Below, piece by piece: positions 52,969 through 61,440 of a stretch of 64,000 nucleotides of DNA (its first letter is position 1; each line of letters begins with the position of its first letter). The position numbers and the translations under genes were made by a program. This DNA comes from Imperialibacter sp040222815 (GTDB lineage: Bacteria > Bacteroidota > Bacteroidia > Cytophagales > Cyclobacteriaceae): the NCBI RefSeq assembly GCF_040222815.1, contig NZ_JAVKCH010000025.1, forward strand, positions 139,651-203,650, read 5' to 3'. The notes under the pieces are model-generated. The model was not told the DNA's origin. It saw nothing but the letters and a program-made list of their open reading frames with translations, and ran no database searches.

Positions 52969-54328
52969 ACTTCTCCATTCTGCGGTAAAGGGCCAGCCGG
53001 TCGATGCCCAACTCACGGGCTGCCCGGGTCACATTGCCCTGGTGTTTCTTAAGTGCTTCGTTGATCAGCTTCAGCTCGTTTTCCTGTAAGTTCAACGTTT
53101 CGGGCGGCGAGTCAGTAGCAGCTGTCTTGGACGGGCTCAGGTCAAAGTAGTTGATGGTCGAACCCTCGGCCATAATCACGGCCCGCTCCATGGTGTGCAT
53201 CAGCTCCCGGATATTGCCAGGCCAGTGGTGATCGGTCAGCTGCTTGTTTGCCATATCAGAAAGCTGTAGCGCTCCTTTTCTGTACTTTTTGGCAAAGTGG
53301 CTGATGAAGTGGCTGGCGAGCAGAAGGACGTCGTCCCGTCTTTCTCTCAGCGTGGGCAAAGTAATTTCAATGGTATTGATGCGGAAGAGCAAATCCTGCC
53401 GAAACTCCCCTTCGGCAACCATTTGTGCCAACGGCTGGTTGGTAGCGCTGACCAGCCGGAAGTCGATAGGGATGGGTTTGTTGGAGCCCAGCCGGGTGAT
53501 GGTTTTTTGCTGCAGCGCAGTCAGGATTTTGGCTTGCGAGGCAGCGGAAAGGTTGCCGATTTCGTCAAGAAAAAGCGTGCCTCCTTCGGCAAGCTCAAAC
53601 TTCCCGGGCTTGTCTTCCTTCGCATCCGTGAAGGCACCTTTCACGTGACCGAACAATTCACTCTCAAATAGCTTTTCGTGCAAAGAACCTGTGTCTACCC
53701 TGAAAAACACCTGGTTGTTACGGGTGCTGAGGCTGTGCAGGTAGCGGGCCATTACATCTTTGCCTGTGCCGTTCTCTCCGAGTAATAGTACGTTGGCGTC
53801 TGTAGGTGCTACCTTTTTGATGGTCGCCAGCACTTGTTTGAATGCAGGTGAAGTACCAATCAGTTCTTCTTCCAAGAGCTTGCCGCTCTCGGTGATGTCG
53901 GTGCTAATCGCTTTGTACTTTTCAGCATTTTTTTCTGCTGATTTTAGCTTCAGGGCATTCTGGATGGTGGCCAGCAATTTCTCATTTGACCAGGGCTTCA
54001 CCACGAAATCAGCGGCTCCGGCTTTCATGCCTTCCACAGCCAGGTTGATGTCGCCGTAGGCAGTGAGCAGAATAACCTTGAGAGATGGGTCTTTGTCCAA
54101 CAGATTGGTCAGAGCCCGCAGCCCTTCCTCCCCAGTGTTGTCTCCCCGCTGAAAGTTCATGTCCAGCAACACCACATCCGGATCAAACTGCTCCATCAGG
54201 TCGAGTGCCTCGCTGGGATGCACGCTGGTTTTTACACCCTCATAATGATGTTTGAGTAGCATCCGGGCTGTGGTCAGCACGTCCCGGTCGTCGTCTACAA
54301 CGAGTATTTTGGACGGGTGAAGAGGCAT
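52955..54328 (-). CDS. NtrC-family sigma-54-dependent response regulator
   Basis: 457 residues: receiver with acceptor D56 (VVLLDMNF), AAA+ domain (about 150-385) with Walker A GENGTGKD, the sigma-54 contact loop GAFTDA in place of the usual GAFTGA, Walker B GGTLFLDEIGNLS, and a Fis-type helix-turn-helix (NVTRAARELGIDRLALYRRME). It should activate RNA polymerase holoenzyme with sigma-54 when phosphorylated by the coupled kinase. A -24/-12-like site and paired direct repeats sit in front of the divergent permease genes. GAFTDA occurs in some natural activators; its effect here is not known. Confidence 0.94.
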   Translation of the reverse strand: MPLHPSKILVVDDDRDVLTTARMLLKHHYEGVKTSVHPSEALDLMEQFDPDVVLLDMNFQRGDNTGEEGLRALTNLLDKDPSLKVILLTAYGDINLAVEGMKAGAADFVVKPWSNEKLLATIQNALKLKSAEKNAEKYKAISTDITESGKLLEEELIGTSPAFKQVLATIKKVAPTDANVLLLGENGTGKDVMARYLHSLSTRNNQVFFRVDTGSLHEKLFESELFGHVKGAFTDAKEDKPGKFELAEGGTLFLDEIGNLSAASQAKILTALQQKTITRLGSNKPIPIDFRLVSATNQPLAQMVAEGEFRQDLLFRINTIEITLPTLRERRDDVLLLASHFISHFAKKYRKGALQLSDMANKQLTDHHWPGNIRELMHTMERAVIMAEGSTINYFDLSPSKTAATDSPPETLNLQENELKLINEALKKHQGNVTRAARELGIDRLALYRRMEKYGIK

Positions 54329-54338
54329 TGGGGGGTAG

Positions 54339-54369
54339 TAGTTATTGGATGGTGGTTAATAGTTATTGG
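54339..54369. repeat. Direct repeat TAGTTATTGG, 21 bases apart
   Basis: Copies at 54339-54348 and 54360-54369, just upstream of the response regulator start. They may be a regulator site, or a remnant of the simple TTATTGG repeat that is frequent in such genomes. Confidence 0.35.
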
Positions 54370-54389
54370 CTAATGGTGTTCATTTTTAC

Positions 54390-54451
54390 GGTTATTGCGA
54401 GGCACTGTGAAATTACCCATTGTGTGAGATAGCTCCCGTGCCGTGGCAACC
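54390..54451. repeat. Degenerate REP-like hairpin
   Basis: The left arm GGTTATTGCGAGGCAC and the right arm CGTGCCGTGGCAACC are partly complementary, with a TTGTGTGAGAT stretch between. It resembles a decayed copy of the GCGAGGCAC-type repeat I recall from other genomes of this phylum; a search is needed. Confidence 0.3.
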
Positions 54452-54597
54452 TTTCTGTTAAATACGATCATTAGGTTTGTGTTGACCTCCAACCAATTGC
54501 CACCTTCATTCACGGAACCAGCACATAGGTCATCAGGATTTAGCCTACTCGCAACTACCGTTACCATAGGGCAATGACGTTGCGAACGAAACTGTAT

Positions 54598-54635
54598 CAA
54601 AAACAAACACTTTTTTGTAGCAAAAACAAACACTT
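54598..54635 (+). promoter_or_regulatory. Paired 15-base direct repeats, candidate activator sites
   Basis: CAAAAACAAACACTT is present at 54598-54612 and 54621-54635, identical in all 15 bases and 23 bases apart. They lie about 60-100 bases upstream of the -24/-12-like site, the normal location of enhancer sites for NtrC-type activators. Confidence 0.5.
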
Positions 54636-54695
54636 AAGCCAACTATATTTTATGCTGTATTTGTAACAATTTGAAAATAAGCAACTTAAAGTTAA

Positions 54696-54711
54696 TGGCA
54701 CAACATTTTCT
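54696..54711 (+). promoter_or_regulatory. Candidate sigma-54 (-24/-12) promoter
   Basis: TGGCACAACATTTTCT fits the TGGCAC-N5-TTGC pattern with the GG intact and TTTC in place of TTGC. It lies 33 bases before the ATG of the first tandem permease and opposite an NtrC-type activator gene. Confidence 0.45.
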
Positions 54712-54743
54712 TAACTGGCTGGCATACTATTAACTTTAGCGCC

Positions 54744-57188
54744 ATGTTCAGAAACTATCTCATCACCACCATTAGAAGCTTCCGCAGAAACATCAGCTAC
54801 ATGCTGCTCAACGTTTTTGGCCTTGCCCTGGGCATTGGCTGCTCCCTTGTGATCTATAGGGTGATCACCTATGAACTCAGCTATGATAAGCACCACGAGA
54901 ATTTCGAACACATCTATAGGATTACACGTGCCGACCACCAGCCCGACAAAGTTGAACATGGCTCTGGAGTACCGCATCCACTGGGTAAGGCGCTGCGTGA
55001 AGACTATTCCTTCATTGACGAAGTGGCCAGAGTTGATTATCAGTATGGGGCCATTGTGGCCTCCTGGGAAGGCGATCAGCAACTGAGAAGGCTCAGCGAA
55101 GATGTTGGGATAGCCTATGTAATACCTGAATTTTTTAAGGTGTTCACTTTCGAGTCGGTGTCAGGTGATCTTGCCAGGGGAGTGGAAGAGCTCAACTCGG
55201 CAGTCATATCAGATGAGTGGGCAAAGAAGTATTTCGACCTGACAGGTGAGACGGTCGAAAGTGTAATTGGCAAAAGGTTGACGATTAATTCCAAGTTGTC
55301 GGTCACCATTAAAGGCATTTTTAAGGCACCTCCCAAAAACAGCGACTTCCCGTTCAAACTCATGATTCACTACCACAACCTCAAGGACATGAATCCTTAC
55401 TACGAGGATGGCACGAGGTGGAACAGTACCAGCAGCTCTACTAACTGTTATGTGTTGATTAAGAACGAAACCGATAAGGCACAACTGCTGGCGTCTTTTC
55501 CTGAGTTCGTTAAAAAGTACTACGACGAAGACGCTGTGGAAGAGCTGGAGTTTGGTTTGCAGCCGCTGTCCGACGTGCACTTCAATGGCGAGTACGAAAA
55601 CTACGGCGACCGCACCATGGACATGCGACTGATCATGGCGCTTGGCGTGGTAGGTTTGTTTCTGATTATCACAGCCTGCATCAATTTCACCAACCTTGCG
55701 ACGGCTCAGGCGGTAAAAAGATCCAAAGAGATCGGCATCCGTAAGGTAATGGGTGGCCACCGTGGGCAGCTTTTGCTCCAGTTCTACAGCGAAACCTTTA
55801 TCATCACTGCCATAGCAGCACTGATCTCTCTGGCTATTGCTGAGTTGTTCCTTATCCAACTTGAAGAAATACTGGGTTACAGATTGTCGATTGACTTGTT
55901 GTCAAATACAGAAATGCTGGCGTTTCTTATCGCAGCGGTTTTTGCTGTCACTCTGCTCGCTGGATTCTATCCCTCAATGATACTATCAAGAATGAATCCG
56001 GTGCTGGCAATCAAAAATAAAATTACTTCCGACAGGCATACTGGGGGGCTTTCGTTGCGCCGGGCACTGGTAGTCATTCAATTTGCCATCAGCCAGGCCC
56101 TTATCATAGGCACCATCGTGGTGCTAATGCAGATGCGTTTTATACAAAGCCAGCCTTTAGGATTTGAGAAGGACGCCATCATCAACGTCTACATACCCGA
56201 TCAGGAACATCCTCAAACACTTGAGACCATGCGAAACAGGCTGCTGGGTGTGAGTGGGATTGAAGACGTTACTTTCTCCCTGGGCGCACCGCTTGCAGGC
56301 AGCAACTCGAATTCTAATTTCAGCTATCCTGATGGGGGAGTTACCGATCAGTACAGTGCCAATTTTAAGGTGGCTGACGAAAACTATATCGACTTTTACG
56401 GTCTACAGTTGTTGGAAGGCAGAAGCACACGGCCTTCTGATTCGCTCAATGCCGTCGTTATCAATGAGCAGGTCATGCACATCATGGGCATCGATAACCC
56501 AGCTGAAGCAATTGGTAAAAAGCTTAGAACGGGCTTTGGTGGAGACAAAGAAGTAGTGGGTGTGGTAAAAGACTTTCACATTTTCTCACTTCACTCCGAG
56601 CTTAGGCCAGCCATGATTATCTATTACCCCAATGCATTTTATGAAATGGGAGTGAAGCTTTCTACCGCCGGTGATGCGGTGTCTAAAATAGATAACCTGG
56701 TAGCTGAAGTTGACAAGGTATGGAGCGAAACCTATCCCGACTTCATTTTCGATTACGAGTTCCTCGACAAGCAGATTGCCGACCGCTACCAAACTGAGAA
56801 AAATGTCAGCCAGCTGTTCCTTATTTTTTCGGGCATCGCCATTTTCATCGGAGGATTGGGACTTTACGGTTTGATTTCCTTCCTGGCCAACCAGAGGGTC
56901 AAAGAAATTGGCGTTCGTAAAGTGTTGGGTGCCAGCATGGGCGAAATCATCTTCATTTTCAGCAAAGAAGTGGTTGTGCTGCTGGGCGTGGCTTTTGTGG
57001 TCGCAGCGCCGCTTACCTACTGGGTCATGCGGGGTTGGCTCGATGACTTTGCCTACAGCACGCCGTTCAGTCCGGTATTCTTTGTATTGGCCATCAGCGT
57101 ATCCCTTGTTATTGCACTGGCAAGCACAGGCTACCGATCGTTTCTCGCTGCCCGGGTCAATCCAGTGGAATCATTGAGGTCAGAGTAG
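54744..57188 (+). CDS. FtsX/MacB-type ABC permease (tandem copy 1)
   Basis: 814 residues starting MFRNYLITTIRSFRRNISYMLLN. Unlike the PadR-linked permeases it has no soluble prefix. Two MacB periplasmic domains alternate with FtsX cores carrying KRSKEIGIRKVMGGH and VKEIGVRKVLGASM, and it ends VNPVESLRSE, the typical tail of these proteins. It probably pairs with a LolD/MacB-type ATPase encoded elsewhere. It lies 29 bases before a close paralogue and downstream of a -24/-12-like site. Its likely role is export of lipids, lipoproteins or toxic amphiphiles across the inner membrane under sigma-54 control. Confidence 0.92.
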   Translation: MFRNYLITTIRSFRRNISYMLLNVFGLALGIGCSLVIYRVITYELSYDKHHENFEHIYRITRADHQPDKVEHGSGVPHPLGKALREDYSFIDEVARVDYQYGAIVASWEGDQQLRRLSEDVGIAYVIPEFFKVFTFESVSGDLARGVEELNSAVISDEWAKKYFDLTGETVESVIGKRLTINSKLSVTIKGIFKAPPKNSDFPFKLMIHYHNLKDMNPYYEDGTRWNSTSSSTNCYVLIKNETDKAQLLASFPEFVKKYYDEDAVEELEFGLQPLSDVHFNGEYENYGDRTMDMRLIMALGVVGLFLIITACINFTNLATAQAVKRSKEIGIRKVMGGHRGQLLLQFYSETFIITAIAALISLAIAELFLIQLEEILGYRLSIDLLSNTEMLAFLIAAVFAVTLLAGFYPSMILSRMNPVLAIKNKITSDRHTGGLSLRRALVVIQFAISQALIIGTIVVLMQMRFIQSQPLGFEKDAIINVYIPDQEHPQTLETMRNRLLGVSGIEDVTFSLGAPLAGSNSNSNFSYPDGGVTDQYSANFKVADENYIDFYGLQLLEGRSTRPSDSLNAVVINEQVMHIMGIDNPAEAIGKKLRTGFGGDKEVVGVVKDFHIFSLHSELRPAMIIYYPNAFYEMGVKLSTAGDAVSKIDNLVAEVDKVWSETYPDFIFDYEFLDKQIADRYQTEKNVSQLFLIFSGIAIFIGGLGLYGLISFLANQRVKEIGVRKVLGASMGEIIFIFSKEVVVLLGVAFVVAAPLTYWVMRGWLDDFAYSTPFSPVFFVLAISVSLVIALASTGYRSFLAARVNPVESLRSE

Positions 57189-57217
57189 TCATTTTTCACC
57201 TCTTAAAAGCCAAGGAT

Positions 57218-59656
57218 ATGATCAGAAATTATATCATTACCACGCTTCGCACTTTCCGGAGAAACCCCGGCTATATGTTCCTCAATATTTTGGGACTCTC
57301 ACTCGGCATTGGCTGTTCACTGGTGGTTTATTCGATCGTGTCGTATGAGCTGAGCTTTGATAAACATCATGAAAACTACAGCCAGATTTATCGGGTAACA
57401 CGCTCGTTTCAGGAGCCCAACAAGCGCTATCATGCTACCAATGTGCCGCATCCATTTGGAAGCGCACTGAGAGAGGAGTCTCCGTCCGTTGACGAAGTGG
57501 CGATGGCGCATTATCAATACGGAGGTGTGGTAGCGTCATGGGATGGCGACAAGCAGCTCAAAAAGCTGAACGAAGAGGAGAACATGGCCTTTGTGACGCC
57601 CTCTTTCTTCAAGATCTTCACTTTTCCGTCATTGAGCGGAGACCTTGCCAAGGCGGTAGAAGAGAGCAACTCGGGGGTTATTTCCGACGAGTGGGCCAGG
57701 AAATATTTTGACGTGAGGGGTGATGACTGGGAAAGCGTGATTGGGAAAGTTATTTCGATCAATGCTCGCCTTAGTTTAACCATTAGGGGCGTCTTTAAAG
57801 CACCGCCGAAAACCAGCGACTTTCCCTTTCATCTGCTGATGCACTATGACGATATCGCTGACTTGAGTGATTACTATCAGGAAGGCAAATCGTGGAGCAG
57901 CATGAGTAGCGCTACCAACTGCTTTGTGCTTGTAAAGGATCAGACATTAAAAAGTAACTTACTAACAACTATCTCGAAAATTTGGAGTCAGCATCACTCA
58001 GAAGACGAGGTTTCGAGGACCTCGTTCGATTTGCAGCCGCTTTCCGATATCCACTTTAATGCTGACTATGGGAATTATGCCGGCCTTGCAGTGGACATGG
58101 ATCGTTTGTGGGCCCTTGTTGCGATTGCAGCGTTTCTGATCATTACTGCCTGTATCAATTTCACCAACCTTGCCACTGCTCAGGCTGTTCGGCGCTCGAA
58201 AGAAATAGGCATCAGAAAAGTGATGGGCAGCCATAAAGGACAGCTGGTGTTTCAGTTTTATTCGGAAGCGTTACTCATCACACTTTTTGCAGGGTTTTTA
58301 GCCCTGGCTGTGGCTGAAGTGTTTCTTATACAGTTACAGGACATTCTCGGCTATCGCCTTTCCGTTGACTTGGGCAGTCACCCGGATGCAATGCTATTCC
58401 TTGGAGGAGTGGTGCTGCTGGTTTCGCTAATGGCAGGTTTGTATCCTTCGCTGGTGTTGTCAAGAATGAATCCGATTCTGGCCATAAAGAACAATATATC
58501 AGGAAGGCATGCCGGGGGACTGTCAGTAAGAAGAGGGCTGGTGGTTGTGCAGTTTGTTATCAGCCAGGCATTGATCATCGGCACGCTGGTTGTATTTCTG
58601 CAGATCAGGTACATGGAAAACCAGCCTCTGGGCTTCACTAAAGAAGCCATTGTTACCACCTATTTAAGCAACCCCAACCCAAAAGATGTTGAGGAGCTTC
58701 GTAACAAGATTAACAGTATTAGCGGGGTGGCCGATGTGACATTCGGCATGGGCTCTCCAATTGACAGAAACACTGCCAGTGGCGATTTCAGCTATCCCGA
58801 TGGAGGAGTGACTGAATCCTATAGCGCCAATTATAAAGTAGTAGACGAGCACTATGTCGACTTCTTTGATCTGGAGCTGATTGCGGGTCGAAATATCAGA
58901 CCGTCCGACTCTTTGAAACGCATTGTTGTTAACGAGCAGGTACTGAAATTCATCGGAATTTCGAGTCCGCACGATGCCATTGGTAAAAGCATAAAATCAG
59001 GGTGGGGTGGAGAGAAGGAAATTGTGGGTGTGGTGAAGGATTTTCATGTGCAAAGCCTTCACAGTGAGCTGGAGCCCGTGGTTCTTCTTTATTATCCTCC
59101 CGGCTTTTTCGCCATTGATATAAAGCTGGATGCCAGTGCGTCCTCTTTGGCGGGCATGGAAAATACGATCTGTGAAATTGACAAAGCATGGCTGCAAGTT
59201 TACCCTGAGTCTATTTTTGACTACACATTTTTGGAAGACGATATCAGTGCTGCCTACCAGTCGGAGCGGAACCTTAGCAAGCTGTTCACTATTTTCTCCG
59301 GTATGGCCATTTTCATAGGGGCTCTGGGGCTTTTCGGACTTATTTCTTTTGTGGCCAACCAGCGAGTGAAGGAGATTGGTGTGAGAAAGGTGTTAGGCGC
59401 CAGTATCCTTCAGATACTCTTTATTTTTAGCAAGGAAACCGTGCTGCTGCTGGCGGTCGCTTTTGTCATTTCCAGTCCTATTGCGTTCTGGTTGATGAAT
59501 GACTGGCTACAAAATTTCGTCTATCGCATGGATTTCAACCTACTGATCTTCGTTGCAGGCTTTGGATTCACGTTGGTCATCGCATTGATTAGCACAGGCT
59601 ATCGGGCACTCAGGGCCGCCAACTCCAATCCGGTGGATTCTCTCAGGTCGGAATAG
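57218..59656 (+). CDS. FtsX/MacB-type ABC permease (tandem copy 2)
   Basis: 812 residues, clearly paralogous to the permease before it, with similarity along the whole length: matching start MIRNYIITTLRTFRRNPGYMFLN, central RRSKEIGIRKVMGSHKGQLVFQFYSEA and VKEIGVRKVLGASI, and the same tail, NPVDSLRSE. The two are roughly 60 percent identical by eye and 29 bases apart, so they come from a tandem duplication and are co-transcribed. They may form a heterodimer. No ATPase, adaptor or outer-membrane partner is nearby. Confidence 0.92.
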   Translation: MIRNYIITTLRTFRRNPGYMFLNILGLSLGIGCSLVVYSIVSYELSFDKHHENYSQIYRVTRSFQEPNKRYHATNVPHPFGSALREESPSVDEVAMAHYQYGGVVASWDGDKQLKKLNEEENMAFVTPSFFKIFTFPSLSGDLAKAVEESNSGVISDEWARKYFDVRGDDWESVIGKVISINARLSLTIRGVFKAPPKTSDFPFHLLMHYDDIADLSDYYQEGKSWSSMSSATNCFVLVKDQTLKSNLLTTISKIWSQHHSEDEVSRTSFDLQPLSDIHFNADYGNYAGLAVDMDRLWALVAIAAFLIITACINFTNLATAQAVRRSKEIGIRKVMGSHKGQLVFQFYSEALLITLFAGFLALAVAEVFLIQLQDILGYRLSVDLGSHPDAMLFLGGVVLLVSLMAGLYPSLVLSRMNPILAIKNNISGRHAGGLSVRRGLVVVQFVISQALIIGTLVVFLQIRYMENQPLGFTKEAIVTTYLSNPNPKDVEELRNKINSISGVADVTFGMGSPIDRNTASGDFSYPDGGVTESYSANYKVVDEHYVDFFDLELIAGRNIRPSDSLKRIVVNEQVLKFIGISSPHDAIGKSIKSGWGGEKEIVGVVKDFHVQSLHSELEPVVLLYYPPGFFAIDIKLDASASSLAGMENTICEIDKAWLQVYPESIFDYTFLEDDISAAYQSERNLSKLFTIFSGMAIFIGALGLFGLISFVANQRVKEIGVRKVLGASILQILFIFSKETVLLLAVAFVISSPIAFWLMNDWLQNFVYRMDFNLLIFVAGFGFTLVIALISTGYRALRAANSNPVDSLRSE

Positions 59657-59757
59657 GGGGGGTAGTGTATGTAAAAACCCGGTCACGTAGTACAGCGATA
59701 CTATTTGACCAGGTTTGGTATTTTTCAAAAGCACATATTGCTTCCCAAGAAGCTTGG

Positions 59758-60633
59758 CTATTGGGCTATAAGCTTTTCAATCTCTTTATTAGCATTGTTG
59801 ATTGCAACTTTCTCCTTATGCTTAAACCACTTGTCTCCCCTCATTTTAAGAAGCAATTCGTCGAGGTGGGTAGCAACTGTCACGTTCCAGCCACCCTGCA
59901 CCCGATCCTTCACCCTTGGGCTCAGGCACCTAAGGCTCATACTAAAACCGCTGCCTACATATTCAATATGGTGCCACCAGCCGGATGGAATAAAAATGGT
60001 ATCGCCAAACTCAAGCACAGCCTCTCTTCCTTCAACATATTTCAACCCCGGGTACTTGTCGTAGTCGGGTTTTTCAATGTTAACAGCAGTGTGCACGTTA
60101 TATGGAAATCTGTATAGTAAAGTTGAGTACTTAGGATCAAACAGCACTACTCTTTTCTTTCCGGTGAACTGGGTAAGGAAAACGCATGACATATCCATGT
60201 CCTGATGAATGCGAGTCACCGACCCATCGCCACCAAAAAACATGAAAGGAAAAGACCTTAAGAACCCGGAGCATATCTTAGGGAATTCGAAGTCTTCGAA
60301 CAGGCGCTTATTCTGCTTAAAGGGGTTGAAAAGGAACAAACGCTTCTTTGTTGGCCCTTTTTCTATTTCATCCAGGTACTCCCTGAACTTTAAGTGATAG
60401 TCTGGCTTTTTGAAAGAACGATCAGCTCGCTCCAGTGCCCCATCGAACACGCCCACCTCCATATCGCCCATTTCGTCCTTAAAGAACTGGAAATTCCATT
60501 TCTTACTGGCCGGGTAGCCATCCACAAGCCCTTTGAGGACTACCGGTTTTTGAGGGTAATAGTAATTTTGCTCGAATTCCTTTCTGGTGATATTATGCAC
60601 CACGTCAATGTTCTGCTGGATTTTGACACTCAT
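59758..60633 (-). CDS. JmjC/cupin-like 2-oxoglutarate-iron oxygenase-type protein
   Basis: 291 residues. The start (QKPVVLKGLVDGYPASKKWNFQFFKDEMGD) and the core (FLTQFTGKKRVVLFDPKYSTLLYRFP) match bacterial cupin-8/JmjC proteins. The iron-binding facial triad is present: H143 and D145 in RIHQDMD, and H221 in SGWWHHIEY. It should be an oxygenase that hydroxylates a protein or small molecule, using 2-oxoglutarate and oxygen. There is no signal peptide. The gene is convergent with the permease operon and divergent from the cold-shock gene. Its substrate is unknown. Confidence 0.87.
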   Translation of the reverse strand: MSVKIQQNIDVVHNITRKEFEQNYYYPQKPVVLKGLVDGYPASKKWNFQFFKDEMGDMEVGVFDGALERADRSFKKPDYHLKFREYLDEIEKGPTKKRLFLFNPFKQNKRLFEDFEFPKICSGFLRSFPFMFFGGDGSVTRIHQDMDMSCVFLTQFTGKKRVVLFDPKYSTLLYRFPYNVHTAVNIEKPDYDKYPGLKYVEGREAVLEFGDTIFIPSGWWHHIEYVGSGFSMSLRCLSPRVKDRVQGGWNVTVATHLDELLLKMRGDKWFKHKEKVAINNANKEIEKLIAQ

Positions 60634-61063
60634 AGCGTGAATAAAAATTCTTAATCTGTAAATGAATATTTATCAACGATTAACAACCGCCTTTACAGAC
60701 GCAAAACTAACAGTAAGGTTGGTTTAAATTATTAACTCAATTAAAAAAATTCAAACAAAACCTTGACTAGTCAATTAAGTCACCCCACACTTGTTCAGAT
60801 TTCATGCCAGAAAGAATGAGGAGAAAGCAGGCTGTCATTTTGGTTGACAACAATAAAAAATAAATATTTATTTGCTTTGAATCGCACTTTTTGCCACCTT
60901 GCACAGCATTTAAATCAGTAATAGTAAAATATGCCTGGCCACAGGTCGTTAATTCTCAACTTTGCATCCCACAAATTTCTTAATTAATTACCCTCAAGTC
61001 AGATTTCTACAATTACCAAAATGCCACTAGCATAGCATTTATTACAATCAATTAATAATAACA
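60634..61063. other. Long leader/promoter region of the cold-shock gene
   Basis: About 430 AT-rich bases between the JmjC-type gene and the cold-shock gene, containing both promoters. A perfect 12-base palindrome, TTGACTAGTCAA, is at 60763-60774. The stretch nearest the gene (about 60890-61063) is likely a long untranslated leader, as cold-shock mRNAs often have for temperature-dependent folding. No open frame is present. Confidence 0.45.
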
Positions 61064-61255
61064 ATGGAAGGAACAGTAAAATTTTTCAACAATTCAAAAG
61101 GTTTTGGTTTCATTAAGCCATCAAATGGCGGTGAAGACATCTTCGTTCACGTTTCAGGTCTAGTTGACGAAGTTCGTGAGAACGACGAAGTGACTTTTGA
61201 AGTTGAGCAAGGCAAAAAAGGCATGAACGCCGTTAATGTCGAAGTAGTGCGATAG
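61064..61255 (+). CDS. Cold-shock protein (CspA family)
   Basis: 63 residues, the standard single cold-shock domain. Both RNA-binding motifs are intact: RNP1 as NSKGFGFI and RNP2 as DIFVHVS. It binds single-stranded RNA and DNA as a chaperone. It is monocistronic, with a long AT-rich leader and a strong UUCG terminator. The start is the only sensible ATG. Confidence 0.97.
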   Translation: MEGTVKFFNNSKGFGFIKPSNGGEDIFVHVSGLVDEVRENDEVTFEVEQGKKGMNAVNVEVVR

Positions 61256-61302
61256 TAAAAGGAATCGATAGATATACTTTTTTTATTAAAAGACACTATA
61301 AG

Positions 61303-61328
61303 AAACCACCTTCGGGTGGTTTTTTTTA
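61303..61328 (+). terminator. Terminator of the cold-shock gene
   Basis: AACCACC and GGTGGTT form a perfect 7-base stem closed by a TTCG tetraloop, followed by eight T. Confidence 0.95.
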
Positions 61329-61440
61329 TGCTTTAACTTAGCGGAAAGTCCCTGTTCGGAGCCTTTTAAGTGTTACGTTTGCTTGAGGGGTGAGGATAAG
61401 TGTAGTAAGTTTAGCAAATGACAACCAATGAATACTGTTA

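Noticed and set aside
54370..54633. 87-codon minus-strand frame upstream of the response regulator
   Set aside because: It overlaps the decayed repeat and candidate activator sites, and its sequence is not protein-like.
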